A stretch of DNA of 64,000 nucleotides from an uncultured Pseudomonadales bacterium (GCA_947487765.1 CANKXO010000007.1:148180-212179), one strand, 5' to 3'; shown: positions 27,111-37,398, counted from the stretch's first letter. Notes: generated from the letters alone by a model not told the origin. Numbers and translations are program-made.

Positions 27111-27400
27111 AACTACGTTCCTATTGTTGGGTGGCTTTTCCTGTCCGAAGTTGTGTTCTAGAAAATTTAAATAGGACACTTTTATTTCAGGCAGTTTATC
27201 GTAAGCAGTGATATATAATTTACACTCTAATACTATGTTTAACTAACAAGCGACATACAATATTTGCTGCTATGCAGCGAGTCGTGGTTGGTATGAAATC
27301 GCTTTATTTAGCAATGTTTAAAAATTGCTCTAAGAACATTGTGTCTATCACATATGTTTAATCTCCATTTCGACTCCTAAAATCGTGTAATACCTATTGC
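27111..27400 (-). promoter_or_regulatory. Leader and likely promoter region of the minus-strand cluster
   Basis: 290 bp of AT-rich sequence between the AraC-type regulator gene and the first cluster gene, both on the minus strand. It holds a short perfect hairpin (GCTGC-TAT-GCAGC at about 27270-27282). Location makes it the best candidate for the cluster promoter and for regulator binding. I could not pick a convincing -35/-10 pair. Confidence 0.4.
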
Positions 27401-27889
27401 CTAAGTTATAGTTTTAATTTTTTCTTGGTCATTATAGAAATTGATATTTTCCCATTCTTTAGGTGTGCAAAAATACCAACGCTTGAAACTTACAACAAAT
27501 GATGCAGGACTGTTGAATTTCAAAAAGTGGGATATTTCTTTTATGGCGTACCTTTCGGAACAAAGAAGATAAATTGAAAGCTTTTTTCTTACCTCATCTT
27601 TGATTTTTAAGTAAGAAATATTTTTCTCATTTAGTCTTCTATGTAATGTTCTTTCGCTAATAAATAGAAAAGAAGAAACTTTGGATGCATTAAACCTTTC
27701 ACTATCATAATCTTTTATTGTCGTAAGCATTGCTTCATAAACTTTTATTAAAAAAAGGTCATCATCGTGATCGATTTTTATGTCGCGGATGAACTTTTTT
27801 GAAAATCTATCCATTTCTATTTCCATTTCCACTTCCCGGTTAAATAGTTGCTGAATCAGTTCGACATAAATTGTTTCAGTAAATTGCAT
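27401..27889 (-). CDS. Short AraC-type transcriptional regulator (DNA-binding part)
   Basis: A 162-residue protein whose second half is an AraC/HTH_18 DNA-binding domain. VSSFLFISERTLHRRLNEKN is the first helix-turn-helix, AIKEISHFLKFNSPASFVVSF the second, and CTPKEWE the closing motif. AraC proteins of this type usually have about 330 residues with an N-terminal sensing domain. Only about 60 residues precede the HTH here, and upstream DNA is not coding. It is either a truncated gene or a stand-alone DNA-binding form. Position directly upstream of the cluster suggests it controls it. Confidence 0.7.
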   Translation of the reverse strand: MQFTETIYVELIQQLFNREVEMEIEMDRFSKKFIRDIKIDHDDDLFLIKVYEAMLTTIKDYDSERFNASKVSSFLFISERTLHRRLNEKNISYLKIKDEVRKKLSIYLLCSERYAIKEISHFLKFNSPASFVVSFKRWYFCTPKEWENINFYNDQEKIKTIT

Positions 27890-29845
27890 TGCATACCAAT
27901 CGGATTATATTGATTTTACGCCACGCATAATGAATCGATAAATAGGTCACATTTTTGATTGTTGAGGTTTGTTAAAAAATAACCAGAAAAGATAATGTGC
28001 GCCTCTATGTATGCCTAATCATAAATGCTTGCATGGTAGATATATTGTTATTTTATTCATTTTCGCGTCAAGAAAAATGTTAAGTTAGAATTGCATCGAT
28101 GAACTTTATACGAAAACTATTTCCCTGTTTGTGAAATGTAATTTTAAAATTTTTTTAAAGGATTATTAATGATTTAGATGTCAAGCTTAACTTATAGTGG
28201 CAATCAAAGAAGTACACATGGTCAACTAGTGTTGAGTCATTTGTAGTGGAAATGAGTAATGGCTTATCAAATGCGTATAAATAGGTGTCTCATGAAATCA
28301 CTCGATGAGGTGTTAATGTTACCGTAACTACAAGCGTTTCATTATGTAAAGTATAGAAATGTTTGATGAAGCTTAAGATACAGATAATGATGGATATACT
28401 AATGAGTTGATTGTAAGAGATATGACTGACGGTTATTTCAACTTACTCAGGCAGCTCAGCAAAAGATGCCTAAGTACCTAAAAATAAAAATCTATAAAAA
28501 TGAGCAGGCCCTACTTTTTGAAAAGTGTTTGCTCAACCTTACCGGATGTCTTACTGGCTTTACAGAAATAACCATCTTCTCTATTCCAGCTGAAGCAAGT
28601 CCAACAGAAGAATTTTTATCTCGAAAACTTTGGTATATGTAAGCTTTGTGGTTTATGATTGTAGAATGGGTTTAACCAAAATAACGAAATCAGTACACTA
28701 TGTTGGTGGTGATGTCCATGATAATTATTTTGTTTCTTTGGTTGCTCTCTTTTTGATCACGAATATGTGGTTGCCAGGTTTCTTTTTTATTGTGGTTTTG
28801 AGCTCATCAATAGAGCTGACCGATCTATGAAGTGAATTTTAAAGCCTCGATTAATGTGTAGTCGACATAGTTTTTTCGGTAGATTAGAGTTTCTTTTGAA
28901 ACGGGTTCAGTGGTTTCGTTACGTCTTTTGTGCTAATTCGAGTACCTCATTTTATCGAAACAGTGGGCTAGACTATCGTTCATGTTCTGCGCTAAGGTAT
29001 TTTTTTAGTTAAAAATAAAAGGATGCGGATAGAGCCTTTAATGAGTAGTGATCATATTTCATCAGAATGATTTTCATGTCATTGCTATTAATTACGACTA
29101 GATGCAATGGGAATGACGGTGATCCTCTTCTCATGGCTGATGGTGATGTGGGGCTGTTTTTCTAGTGATAGCTTCTTCTTGGCTTTTTCTATAGCGATCT
29201 TAAAATCACGGGTGGTAGCCACCTCATGTTGTCCTGCTGGGTTGAGAAAGAGGTAATACATAAACTGGTTTGCCTATATTCTCATTGAGATTGCAATGAG
29301 CCTCATCCATATTAAGATTTCAGCTTTTGAACTTCGATCATCTGATCTCATATCCAGAAAACAATATCGCAAAACTCGCTTGCAGCTTTGCTGGTTGATT
29401 GAATTATAGTCAGAGAAGGTGAAGCTGTTACCTGTAATAAGTTGACTAAATATACTGCTGGCTTCCAACTCGCCCAGTTTGACAAAAAATCTGAGCTTGG
29501 TGTTTACAAGGTGATATAGAGATATTGCGGAAAGAGAGAGATCTTGGTCCCTGTTTTATTTTCAGAAAGTTGCTTAAAGGTATGCTATCTGCCAGCTGAT
29601 GTGGATTGGTGTGGTGTTCTGCATTTAAGTGAACTGATAGTATAGTTGCTGGTAAAGTTGGGAGATATGTATAAGTAGATACCATAAAGGGTAACCTCCT
29701 TTGGTTTTAGGCATATCATATTGCTTAAAAGTAAGTTGAATTTAGATCGTTAAAGGGCAATTGATTTACGATCTTTCCCAGTAAAATAATACTCAATAGT
29801 GCTAATAAAATTAATGGCTTACATTGATTTTTCCAGCTGAAAACA
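27890..29845. other. Gene-poor right arm of the island
   Basis: About 2 kb without a convincing gene. Plus strand 28370-28480 contains a stop-broken reading with DTDNDGYTNE, an EF-hand or thrombospondin-like calcium motif. 28465-28640 is open (KMPKYLKIKIYKNEQALLFE) but starts without a signal. On the minus strand 29088-29261 holds a 57-codon reading (MYYLFLNPAGQHEV, ending IASSRN) and 29274-29685 other broken frames. None matches a family I know. The region looks like decayed coding DNA, as at the left arm. Confidence 0.45.
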
Positions 29846-29879
29846 GAGCGGTCGGAGGTTCGAATCCCCCCGAGTGCGC
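29846..29879 (+). repeat. Candidate attR: duplicated 3' end of tRNA-Arg
   Basis: Copy of 3360-3393 with one mismatch, covering the 3' side of the anticodon stem, variable loop, T arm and acceptor strand. The CCA is changed to CTA and the 5' half of the tRNA is missing, so it is not a functional tRNA. Downstream, a diverged copy of the tRNA terminator (about 29890-29911) and of the following 40 bp is also present. Confidence 0.7.
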
Positions 29880-30332
29880 TATATTAGAAGCCGGTCTTGA
29901 CCGGGTTTTTATGCCTATGTGTATAAGAAGCTCCACAGGTTGGAGCTCAATCATTACTACACATTGTTTACTCCGTGTTAGGAGGACTCTTATAGGGAAT
30001 ATCAAGCATAAGAAGTGATTGAAAAAGCCTGCCGGCCCTTCCTCTTATTATGGTATTAGATAAAAACTACTGCTTCTTGTCTTCATCACACTAATCTAAT
30101 GTGTACCTCTCTTTATTTTATAGTGGCTCATTTCTCATGATTTCAGCTTAGTAATCCATTTTCTTTTATGGAGGTTCGATCTTCTCAATACGTTAAATGA
30201 CGTAGTTGAGGGGAGCAAGAACCTTATACCCAATTTTTAGTGGTCGTGAATAATAACCTCATAGCATTTGCTAATAGGAAAGCTGGTTTTTAGAGCAGCT
30301 TTATCATTTATATTCAAAACTGGGGGATAACC
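29880..30332 (+). promoter_or_regulatory. Intergenic region upstream of urtA
   Basis: The first 65 bp repeat the sequence downstream of tRNA-Arg, including its terminator hairpin; weaker similarity runs to about 30050. The remaining 280 bp should hold the promoter of the urea uptake operon. Urea genes are often nitrogen-controlled, but I could not identify a clear NtrC or sigma54 site by eye. GGGGGAT before 30333 is the urtA ribosome site. Confidence 0.5.
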
Positions 30333-31604
30333 ATGAAGAAATTACTTTCTGCATGTGCACTGTCTTTAGTGGCATCAGTCACGATGGCAGCAGATACCAT
30401 TAAAGTTGGTGTATTACATTCTTTGTCTGGCACGATGGCAATCAGTGAAACGACACTGAAAGATACCGTGTTAATGATGGTCGAAGACCAAAATAAAAAG
30501 GGCGGTTTACTCGGAAAGAAATTGGAAGCGGTTGTTGTTGACCCAGCATCAAACTGGCCTCTTTTTGCTGAAAAAGCACGTGAACTACTTGTAAAAGAAA
30601 AAGTAGATGTGATTTTTGGATCTTGGACATCAGTATCCCGTAAATCAGTTCTGCCTGTAATTGAAGAATTGAACGGTTTAATGTTCTATCCAGTACAGTA
30701 CGAAGGCGAAGAATCGTCTAAAAATATTTTCTATACGGGTGCTGCGCCTAATCAACAGGCAATCCCTGCTGTTGATTATTTAATGAATGATCTAGAAGTG
30801 AAGCGTTGGGTGCTAGCAGGTACCGATTATGTGTATCCACGTACCACGAATAAAATCTTGGAAGCTTATTTAAAATCCAAGGGTGTTGCTGAAAAAGATA
30901 TTATGATCAACTACACGCCTTTTGGCCATTCTGACTGGCAGGGCATTGTGTCTTCTGTGAAAAAATTTGGTAGTGAAGGAAAGAAGACTGCTGTGGTTTC
31001 GACAATTAATGGAGATGCCAATGTGCCTTTCTATAAAGAGTTAGGTAATCAGGGGATTTCTGCGGAAGATATTCCGGTCGTTGCATTTTCTGTCGGTGAG
31101 GAAGAGTTGTCAGGTTTTGATACCAAGCCATTGTTAGGGCATCTTGCAGCATGGAATTACTTCCAAAGTGCTGAGGCTGATGTTAATGATGAATTTATTG
31201 CTAAATGGAAAGCATTTATTAAAGACGATAAGCGTGTCACCAATGACCCAATGGAAGCAACCTATATTGGCTTTAAAGCGTGGGCAAAAGCAGTTGAAAA
31301 AGCAGGCTCTACAGAGGTTGATAAAGTACGCCCTGCAATGTATGGCATTGAAGTGGCTAACTTAACCGGTGGTACCGCAAAAGTATTATCGAACCACCAC
31401 TTCACTAAGCCAGTGTTGATTGGTGAAATTCAAGAAGATGGTCAATTTGAAATCGTTTGGTCAACTGAAAAAGAGGTGGCAGGTGATGCGTGGACAGATC
31501 ACTTAACTGAAAGCGCTAAAATTGTTGCAAATTGGCAAGATCCAAAAATTAACTGTGGTAATTACAACACTGAAACGAAAAAGTGTTCTGGTCAAAATTA
31601 CTAA
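30333..31604 (+). CDS. urtA: Urea ABC transporter, substrate-binding protein
   Basis: Periplasmic urea receptor of the branched-chain amino acid/amide type ABC system. The 423-residue chain starts with a signal peptide (MKKLLSACALSLVASVTMAA). The receptor domain has VGVLHSLSGTMAISE, VDPASNWPLFAEKARELL and GLMFYPVQYEGEE, all characteristic of UrtA. The four remaining transporter genes follow in the standard order with the urease genes behind them, which confirms urea as substrate. Confidence 0.96.
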   Translation: MKKLLSACALSLVASVTMAADTIKVGVLHSLSGTMAISETTLKDTVLMMVEDQNKKGGLLGKKLEAVVVDPASNWPLFAEKARELLVKEKVDVIFGSWTSVSRKSVLPVIEELNGLMFYPVQYEGEESSKNIFYTGAAPNQQAIPAVDYLMNDLEVKRWVLAGTDYVYPRTTNKILEAYLKSKGVAEKDIMINYTPFGHSDWQGIVSSVKKFGSEGKKTAVVSTINGDANVPFYKELGNQGISAEDIPVVAFSVGEEELSGFDTKPLLGHLAAWNYFQSAEADVNDEFIAKWKAFIKDDKRVTNDPMEATYIGFKAWAKAVEKAGSTEVDKVRPAMYGIEVANLTGGTAKVLSNHHFTKPVLIGEIQEDGQFEIVWSTEKEVAGDAWTDHLTESAKIVANWQDPKINCGNYNTETKKCSGQNY

Positions 31605-31731
31605 GTTGCAAGTCTACGCTCTGGTGAGTTATTCATGATATTTCGAGAATGATGATAATCCAGAGCCTTTTCCTTTTTTCATAGATATTAATTATTTTAA
31701 GAGGCCTTAATGGTCTCTCTTTGAGTTCATT

Positions 31732-33402
31732 ATGCTGCTTCGTTTTACTTATCATAGTGTCTTACGATTGCTATTTGTATTCGCTGCTTGTTATCCATTC
31801 AATAGTATGGCGCAGGACGTGCTCGTACCTGTTTTGTCAGAAGGTAACGGCTCCATAGAAGATACTGTGCCGACTATTGCTAGTGTGAGTGAGCGCTTAG
31901 CCGGCGCTAAGTTAAAAGAAGTCGCTGCCATTGTTAACGAACTTGAAACAGTGGGAGGGACTCAAGTATTACCTTTATTTCAAGCGTTGATTGATGGCGA
32001 CCTTTTCTATACTAAAGGCGATAAACGAATTGTAATAGCCAAAAGAATAGATAGTAGCAAACAATATTTATTAAAAGATGCCATATCGGGTGATGAATTA
32101 GGAACGGTTGAAAAGAAAAAAATACGCAAAGTTAAAACCAATAATAGATTACGTTCTGGAATTCGTACAACCATCGCTCGCCTCCATTTATTTTCGGATG
32201 ATGTTAGCTTGAGGCAAGGCGCTATTTCTAATATGTCAGAGAAATTGACGCAAGATAATGTCAATTTATTACTACAAGCAAAACAAACAGAAAAAAATAA
32301 ATCAGTGCGAGCCTCTATAGAGGTGGCTCTCGCGATGTATCAGTTGGATGCTGGTGAGCGGTCAGAAAAGTTAGCGGCTATTGGTCTATTAAAAGGCAAT
32401 CTTGATCCTACTGTGCGTAATAAATTAGCTACTGTTGTAGAGTCTGAATCAGATAAGTCTATTGCTCAAGCAGCTGCCGCAGCGTTAAAAACTATCGAAG
32501 GTAAAATCACATTTTATGGTTATCTCGAAACCCTGTTTTTTGGTTTAAGTCTGGGGTCGGTTTTATTGTTGGTTGCTGCCGGTTTAGCGATTACGTTTGG
32601 GGTTATGGGTGTCATTAATATGGCCCATGGTGAAATGATAATGTTAGGTGCTTATACCACCTATGTTATACAGCTATTAATGCCTAATCACATTGCATTG
32701 TCTATTTTTATTGCGATTCCTGCCGCATTTATTGTATCCGCTCTTTTTGGCATTCTTATTGAGCGAGGCGTTATTCAGTTTTTGAAAGGGAGGCCACTTG
32801 AAACCTTATTGGCAACCTTTGGTATCAGTCTTATCCTTCAACAATTTGTACGCAGTATTTTTTCTCCTCTTAATCGACAAGTAGCAACTCCAGAATTTAT
32901 GAGTGGTGCTTTAGAAATCAATTCTGTTTTTTCTATTACTTATAATCGCCTGTATATTCTTGTTTTTGCACTATTGGTTTTCTTTATTTTGCAACTCATT
33001 TTGAAAAAAACATCACTTGGATTGAATGTAAGAGCAGTTTCTCAAAATCGAGATATGGCTAAGGCCATGGGTATTCGTACGGAGTGGGTTGATGCTCTGA
33101 CTTTTGGTTTAGGATCGGGCATTGCGGGGCTGGCTGGCGTTGCATTAAGTCAAATTACCAATGTGGGTCCTAACCTAGGGCAGGCTTATATTATCGATTC
33201 GTTTATGGTTGTCGTGTTTGGGGGTGTCGGTAATTTATGGGGAACTTTAGTCGGAGGCTTTTCTCTTGGTGTGCTCAATAAATTTCTGGAGCCTGCAACC
33301 GGTGCTGTCCTGGCAAAAATTATTGTTCTGGTCGGTATTATATTATTTATTCAAAAGCGTCCTCGCGGGTTATTCCCACAAAAAGGGAGGGCTGCTGAAT
33401 AA
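31732..33402 (+). CDS. urtB: Urea ABC transporter, permease
   Basis: Inner-membrane permease of the LivH type. The 556 residues comprise a signal-like segment (about 8-28), a periplasmic domain of some 230 residues containing HEAT-like helical repeats, then the membrane part from about 265 with LAITFGVMGVINMAHGEM and GLGSGIAGLAGVALS. The long N-terminal domain is typical of UrtB as opposed to LivH. The stop overlaps the urtC start by one base. Confidence 0.95.
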   Translation: MLLRFTYHSVLRLLFVFAACYPFNSMAQDVLVPVLSEGNGSIEDTVPTIASVSERLAGAKLKEVAAIVNELETVGGTQVLPLFQALIDGDLFYTKGDKRIVIAKRIDSSKQYLLKDAISGDELGTVEKKKIRKVKTNNRLRSGIRTTIARLHLFSDDVSLRQGAISNMSEKLTQDNVNLLLQAKQTEKNKSVRASIEVALAMYQLDAGERSEKLAAIGLLKGNLDPTVRNKLATVVESESDKSIAQAAAAALKTIEGKITFYGYLETLFFGLSLGSVLLLVAAGLAITFGVMGVINMAHGEMIMLGAYTTYVIQLLMPNHIALSIFIAIPAAFIVSALFGILIERGVIQFLKGRPLETLLATFGISLILQQFVRSIFSPLNRQVATPEFMSGALEINSVFSITYNRLYILVFALLVFFILQLILKKTSLGLNVRAVSQNRDMAKAMGIRTEWVDALTFGLGSGIAGLAGVALSQITNVGPNLGQAYIIDSFMVVVFGGVGNLWGTLVGGFSLGVLNKFLEPATGAVLAKIIVLVGIILFIQKRPRGLFPQKGRAAE

Positions 33403-34556
33403 TGAGTAGCTCTTTAATGAATAAGCTCGGCCATGATCGACAAGCATTTTTATTAAGCGATACCGGCAGTAAGGTTTTTTTAAGCTTACTGGTGATTATG
33501 AGCCTACTGGTTATTGTTGGAAACTTAATGATTCCAGAAACATCTGCTCTGCATATTAGTACTTACACAGTTACTTTGCTGGGCAAGTACTTATGCTTTG
33601 CCCTGCTTGCCATGTCGGTTGATGTAATTTGGGGGTATTGCGGTATTTTAAGCTTGGGTCATGGTGCTTTCTTTGCTTTAGGCGGCTATGGTATGGGCAT
33701 GTACTTAATGCGTCAAATCGGCGATAGAGGCGTTTATGGTGACCCATTATTGCCTGATTTTATGGTGTTTTTAAATTGGCAGGAGTTGCCCTGGTTCTGG
33801 TACGGGTTTGATCAATTCTGGTTTGCTATGTTGATGATATTACTTGTTCCTGGATTATTAGCATTTGTTTTTGGCTGGTTGGCTTTTCGCTCTCGAGTGA
33901 CGGGTGTGTACTTATCGATTATGACGCAAGCGTTAACTTATGCGCTATTGTTGGCCTTCTTCCGCAATGAAATGGGCTTTGGTGGTAATAATGGGTTAAC
34001 CGATTTTAAGGATATTGTGGGTCAGGATTTACAGGCAGACAGCACTCGAGTGAGTTTATTTGTTATCTCCGCCATAGTGCTTGCATTTGCCTATTTATTG
34101 AGTCGTTGGATTTTGCAATCAAAATTTGGTCGCGTCATTATCTCTATTCGTGACGCAGAAGCGCGAACACGATTTTTGGGTTACCGCACTGAAAGCTATA
34201 AAGTCTGGTTATTTGTTTACTCTGCAGTTTTAGCTGGGATTGCCGGTGCTTTATATGTTCCACAAGTCGGTATTATTAACCCCAGTGAATTTGCACCATT
34301 GAATTCCATTGAAGTAGTCGTTTGGGTTGCTGTCGGTGGTCGGGGAACTTTGTATGGTGCTATTGCCGGCGCAATTTTAGTGAATTTTGCAAAGACGCGC
34401 TTTACTGCTATTTTTCCAGAGGCATGGTTATTTGCTCTTGGCGGCTTATTCGTTGTGGTCACTGTATTTTTGCCTAAAGGTATCGTTGGTTTATTAGCTA
34501 AGCGCAATAAAAAAAATAATGGTCCCGATAATAAAGTTGCGGAGGCTGATGTATGA
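33402..34556 (+). CDS. urtC: Urea ABC transporter, permease
   Basis: Second membrane subunit, LivM type, 384 residues. It has about ten hydrophobic segments, with YCGILSLGHGAFFALGGYG early and IEVVVWVAVGGRGTLYGAI late, both family signatures. It is translationally coupled to urtB (one-base overlap) and to urtD (four-base overlap). Confidence 0.95.
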   Translation: MSSSLMNKLGHDRQAFLLSDTGSKVFLSLLVIMSLLVIVGNLMIPETSALHISTYTVTLLGKYLCFALLAMSVDVIWGYCGILSLGHGAFFALGGYGMGMYLMRQIGDRGVYGDPLLPDFMVFLNWQELPWFWYGFDQFWFAMLMILLVPGLLAFVFGWLAFRSRVTGVYLSIMTQALTYALLLAFFRNEMGFGGNNGLTDFKDIVGQDLQADSTRVSLFVISAIVLAFAYLLSRWILQSKFGRVIISIRDAEARTRFLGYRTESYKVWLFVYSAVLAGIAGALYVPQVGIINPSEFAPLNSIEVVVWVAVGGRGTLYGAIAGAILVNFAKTRFTAIFPEAWLFALGGLFVVVTVFLPKGIVGLLAKRNKKNNGPDNKVAEADV

Positions 34557-35386
34557 CTATGCTGGAACGTACCAGAGAATTTTGGAGTCGTGATACCGTT
34601 TGGCCATTTCTATTGGATAGTGATCTTCCCACTGTAAATGTCGATAAAGAGATTATTTTATACATCGAAGGGCTCACGGTGAGCTTTGATAGTTTTAAAG
34701 CATTAAATGATCTCAGCTTTTATGTGAACGATGGCGAATTACGTTGTGTTATTGGTGCGAACGGTGCAGGTAAAACGACGTTTATGGATGTCATTACGGG
34801 TAAAACGCCTTGTGATTCTGGCTCCGCTTATTTTGGACAGACCATCAACTTATTAAATAAAACAGAAGCTGAAGTTGCCAGCCTAGGTATTGGTCGAAAA
34901 TTTCAAAAGCCGAGCGTTTTTGAGGCTTTAGATGTGTATGCTAATTTAGAGCTGGCCTTGAAAACCCATAAAGGCATTTTGCCTACTTTATTAGCGACTT
35001 TATCAGGAGAACAAAAAGATCGCATTGCGGAAGTATTGGATATTATTGGTTTAACACAACAACATAATTTACTGGCGGGAGCACTATCTCATGGACAAAA
35101 ACAGTGGCTAGAAATCGGTATGTTATTAGTTGCTGATCCTCGTTTACTCTTAGTCGATGAGCCTGTTGCTGGTATGACACCGCAGGAAACTGAACATACT
35201 GCTGAGTTGCTGACATCGTTAGCCGGAGAGCATACCGTCGTAGTCGTTGAACACGATATGGAATTTGTTCGCAGTATTGCTCGCCATGTCACGGTATTAG
35301 ATCAAGGTTCAGTACTGGCCGAAGGCACCATGGATGACATTCAAAATAATGCTGATGTGAGACGTGTCTATCTGGGGGAAGCATAA
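34553..35386 (+). CDS. urtD: Urea ABC transporter, ATPase
   Basis: 277-residue LivG-type ATPase on the inner face of the membrane. Walker A is GANGAGKTT, the signature is LSHGQKQWLEIG, Walker B is LLLVDEP, and the switch His is in VVVEHDMEFV. The N-terminal 45 residues before the ATPase fold are usual for UrtD. It overlaps urtC by 4 bp. Confidence 0.95.
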   Translation: MTMLERTREFWSRDTVWPFLLDSDLPTVNVDKEIILYIEGLTVSFDSFKALNDLSFYVNDGELRCVIGANGAGKTTFMDVITGKTPCDSGSAYFGQTINLLNKTEAEVASLGIGRKFQKPSVFEALDVYANLELALKTHKGILPTLLATLSGEQKDRIAEVLDIIGLTQQHNLLAGALSHGQKQWLEIGMLLVADPRLLLVDEPVAGMTPQETEHTAELLTSLAGEHTVVVVEHDMEFVRSIARHVTVLDQGSVLAEGTMDDIQNNADVRRVYLGEA

Positions 35387-35389
35387 TTT

Positions 35390-36085
35390 ATGATTCGTTT
35401 TGAAAAAATCAATCAGCTATACGGCGGTTCGCAAATTCTTTGGGATCTAGACCTGACTATCGACAAAGGTGCTTGCATTTGTTTGATGGGCCGTAATGGT
35501 GTTGGTAAAACCACATTGCTCAAATGTCTAATGGGTTTATTGCCTGTGAGCCATGGTAGTATTATTGTTGATGGTAAAAATATTGTTAAAAGTAGTGCAG
35601 AAAAACGAGCTTATATGGGTGTTGGTTACGTGCCACAAGGACGAGATATTTTCCCTCAATTGACAGTCGAAGAAAACTTACGCGTGGGCTTAGGCTGCCG
35701 TAAGGATGGATTAAAAACAATTCCGAAAAAGATCTACGATTTATTTCCTGTGCTCTACGATATGTTAAACCGTCGTGGCGGTGATCTCTCTGGAGGTCAG
35801 CAACAACAGTTAGCCATTGGTCGGGCTTTAGTGATTGAGCCTAAAATTTTGTTATTGGATGAGCCCAATGAGGGCATTCAGCCGAATATTGTTCAACAAA
35901 TTGGTAATGTTATCACTCACTTAAACGAAGCCGAGGGTATGACAGTATTGTTAGTTGAGCAAAAGCTGAACTTTGCTCGTAAAGTGGGTAAGGAATTTCG
36001 GTTGATGGAAAAAGGCCGTATCGTTGCCGAAGGAAAAATGCCAAATTTATCTGATGAACTGATCAAAAAGCATCTTGCAGTGTAA
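35390..36085 (+). CDS. urtE: Urea ABC transporter, ATPase
   Basis: 231-residue LivF-type ATPase, partner of UrtD. Walker A is GRNGVGKTTLLK, the signature is DLSGGQQQQLAIGRAL, Walker B is ILLLDEPNEGIQPNI, and the C-terminal part contains LLVEQKLNFARK. It lies three bases after urtD. Confidence 0.95.
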   Translation: MIRFEKINQLYGGSQILWDLDLTIDKGACICLMGRNGVGKTTLLKCLMGLLPVSHGSIIVDGKNIVKSSAEKRAYMGVGYVPQGRDIFPQLTVEENLRVGLGCRKDGLKTIPKKIYDLFPVLYDMLNRRGGDLSGGQQQQLAIGRALVIEPKILLLDEPNEGIQPNIVQQIGNVITHLNEAEGMTVLLVEQKLNFARKVGKEFRLMEKGRIVAEGKMPNLSDELIKKHLAV

Positions 36086-36132
36086 TTTAACAATTAATGT
36101 TAAAAAGCTCTCGGTTATTAAAAGTGTAGACT

Positions 36133-37038
36133 ATGCCATTACAAGAAAACAGACTCTTTTCTCCAGATGATGTCGCAACGAGTTGTTGGCAGGCTGATCT
36201 CATGTTGGAAGTAACCCATAATGATAGAAGTTCACGTCTTACTCGTAATCGACATTCCGGGCCTTTGTATGTGCAGAAACCTTTTTATCCTGAAGGGAAA
36301 GATTGTGCCCATATATATTTGTTGCACCCACCAGGAGGTTTAGTTTCCGGGGATACCTTGGAGATGGATATCCTGCTGAAAAAAAATGCTCACGCTTTAG
36401 TGACAACACCGGGTGCGGCAAAAATGTATAAGGCAAGACAGGGTGATCAAATACAGCGGCAAAATACGCGGCTTCGCCTAGATGATAACGCCAGACTAGA
36501 ATGGTTTCCGATGGAGGCTATTGTGTATCCAGGGGCTGTGGCTGAATTAAAGACGACTATAGAGCTATCTGATCATAGTTCTTTTATTGGTTGGGAGATT
36601 ACCTGCTTCGGCCTTCCTGCCAGCCAAGATGCATTCAGTCACGGTCGCTTCAAGCAGCAATACCGTATCGAGCAAGGTGGAGTTCCCGTTTTCATTGATA
36701 ACCTTCATCTTTATTCACTCCAAAATGTTGATAAAGGTGCACTCTTTTCAGGAAAGGCTGGGATGCAGTCTCAGCCCGTGAGTGGTTTTTTTATTGCAGG
36801 CCCATTTTCTTTTTCATCTGCTGAAAAAGAAAGTATATTAGGAATGTTGCGCGATCAAATAACTGAATCGGAACAACAGAAACAAGTGGCAGTGACCTGT
36901 GTTAATCATTTTATAGTGGTGCGTTACCTAGGAAATAGTGCCTATTCTGCACGGCAATGTTTTGTATCACTGTGGCATATTATTCGCCCTCTGCTCATTA
37001 AACGTAAAGCATGCAACCCTAGAATTTGGCTAACGTAA
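36133..37038 (+). CDS. ureD: Urease accessory protein UreD
   Basis: 301-residue scaffold that binds apo-urease and, with UreF and UreG, loads nickel. Recognisable segments are LHPPGGLVSGDTLE (about 63-76), TTPGAAKMYKAR (about 94-105) and LEWFPMEAIVYPGA (about 120-133). It is the first urease gene, 47 bp after urtE, in the common ureDABC order. Confidence 0.94.
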   Translation: MPLQENRLFSPDDVATSCWQADLMLEVTHNDRSSRLTRNRHSGPLYVQKPFYPEGKDCAHIYLLHPPGGLVSGDTLEMDILLKKNAHALVTTPGAAKMYKARQGDQIQRQNTRLRLDDNARLEWFPMEAIVYPGAVAELKTTIELSDHSSFIGWEITCFGLPASQDAFSHGRFKQQYRIEQGGVPVFIDNLHLYSLQNVDKGALFSGKAGMQSQPVSGFFIAGPFSFSSAEKESILGMLRDQITESEQQKQVAVTCVNHFIVVRYLGNSAYSARQCFVSLWHIIRPLLIKRKACNPRIWLT

Positions 37039-37095
37039 TATGAACAGTTTAATTTGGTTCCTTAACAAGCTAGTAAAAAATAAAAGGCAAGAACA

Positions 37096-37398
37096 ATGGA
37101 TTTACTCCCAAGAGAAAAAGATAAGCTATTAGTTGTTACCGCAGCACTATTGGCTGAGCGCAGGCTGAATCGTGGTTTAAAATTAAATTATCCTGAGGCT
37201 ATTGCCTATTTGACCTTGGAAATTATGGAAGGTGCTCGTGATGGTAAAACCGTGGCCGAACTCATGAGTTATGGCAAAGAAATTTTGAGTGCAGACCATG
37301 TAATGGAAGGTGTTGCTGAGCTAGTGCATGAAGTTCAAGTCGAAGCAACATTTCCCGACGGGACTAAATTAGTAACGGTTCACAACCCGATTAATTAA
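37096..37398 (+). CDS. ureA: Urease gamma subunit
   Basis: 100-residue structural subunit, full length for bacterial UreA. It has the N-terminus [12 protein letters not shown], the middle [10 protein letters not shown] and [18 protein letters not shown] at the end. It lies 15 bp upstream of ureB. Confidence 0.96.
   Translation: MDLLPREKDKLLVVTAALLAERRLNRGLKLNYPEAIAYLTLEIMEGARDGKTVAELMSYGKEILSADHVMEGVAELVHEVQVEATFPDGTKLVTVHNPIN

Noticed and set aside
28630-28830. 66-codon hydrophobic open frame in the right arm of the island
   Set aside because: No ribosome site, no family resemblance, and surrounding frames are broken; it looks like chance or decayed sequence.
29088-29261. 57-codon minus-strand open frame (MYYLFLNPAGQHEV start)
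   Set aside because: Coding-like composition but weak ribosome site and no recognised family; more likely the tail of a decayed gene.
29846-29882. Second tRNA-Arg gene
   Set aside because: Only the 3' half is present, and CCA is CTA; no D arm, anticodon or 5' acceptor strand can be formed.
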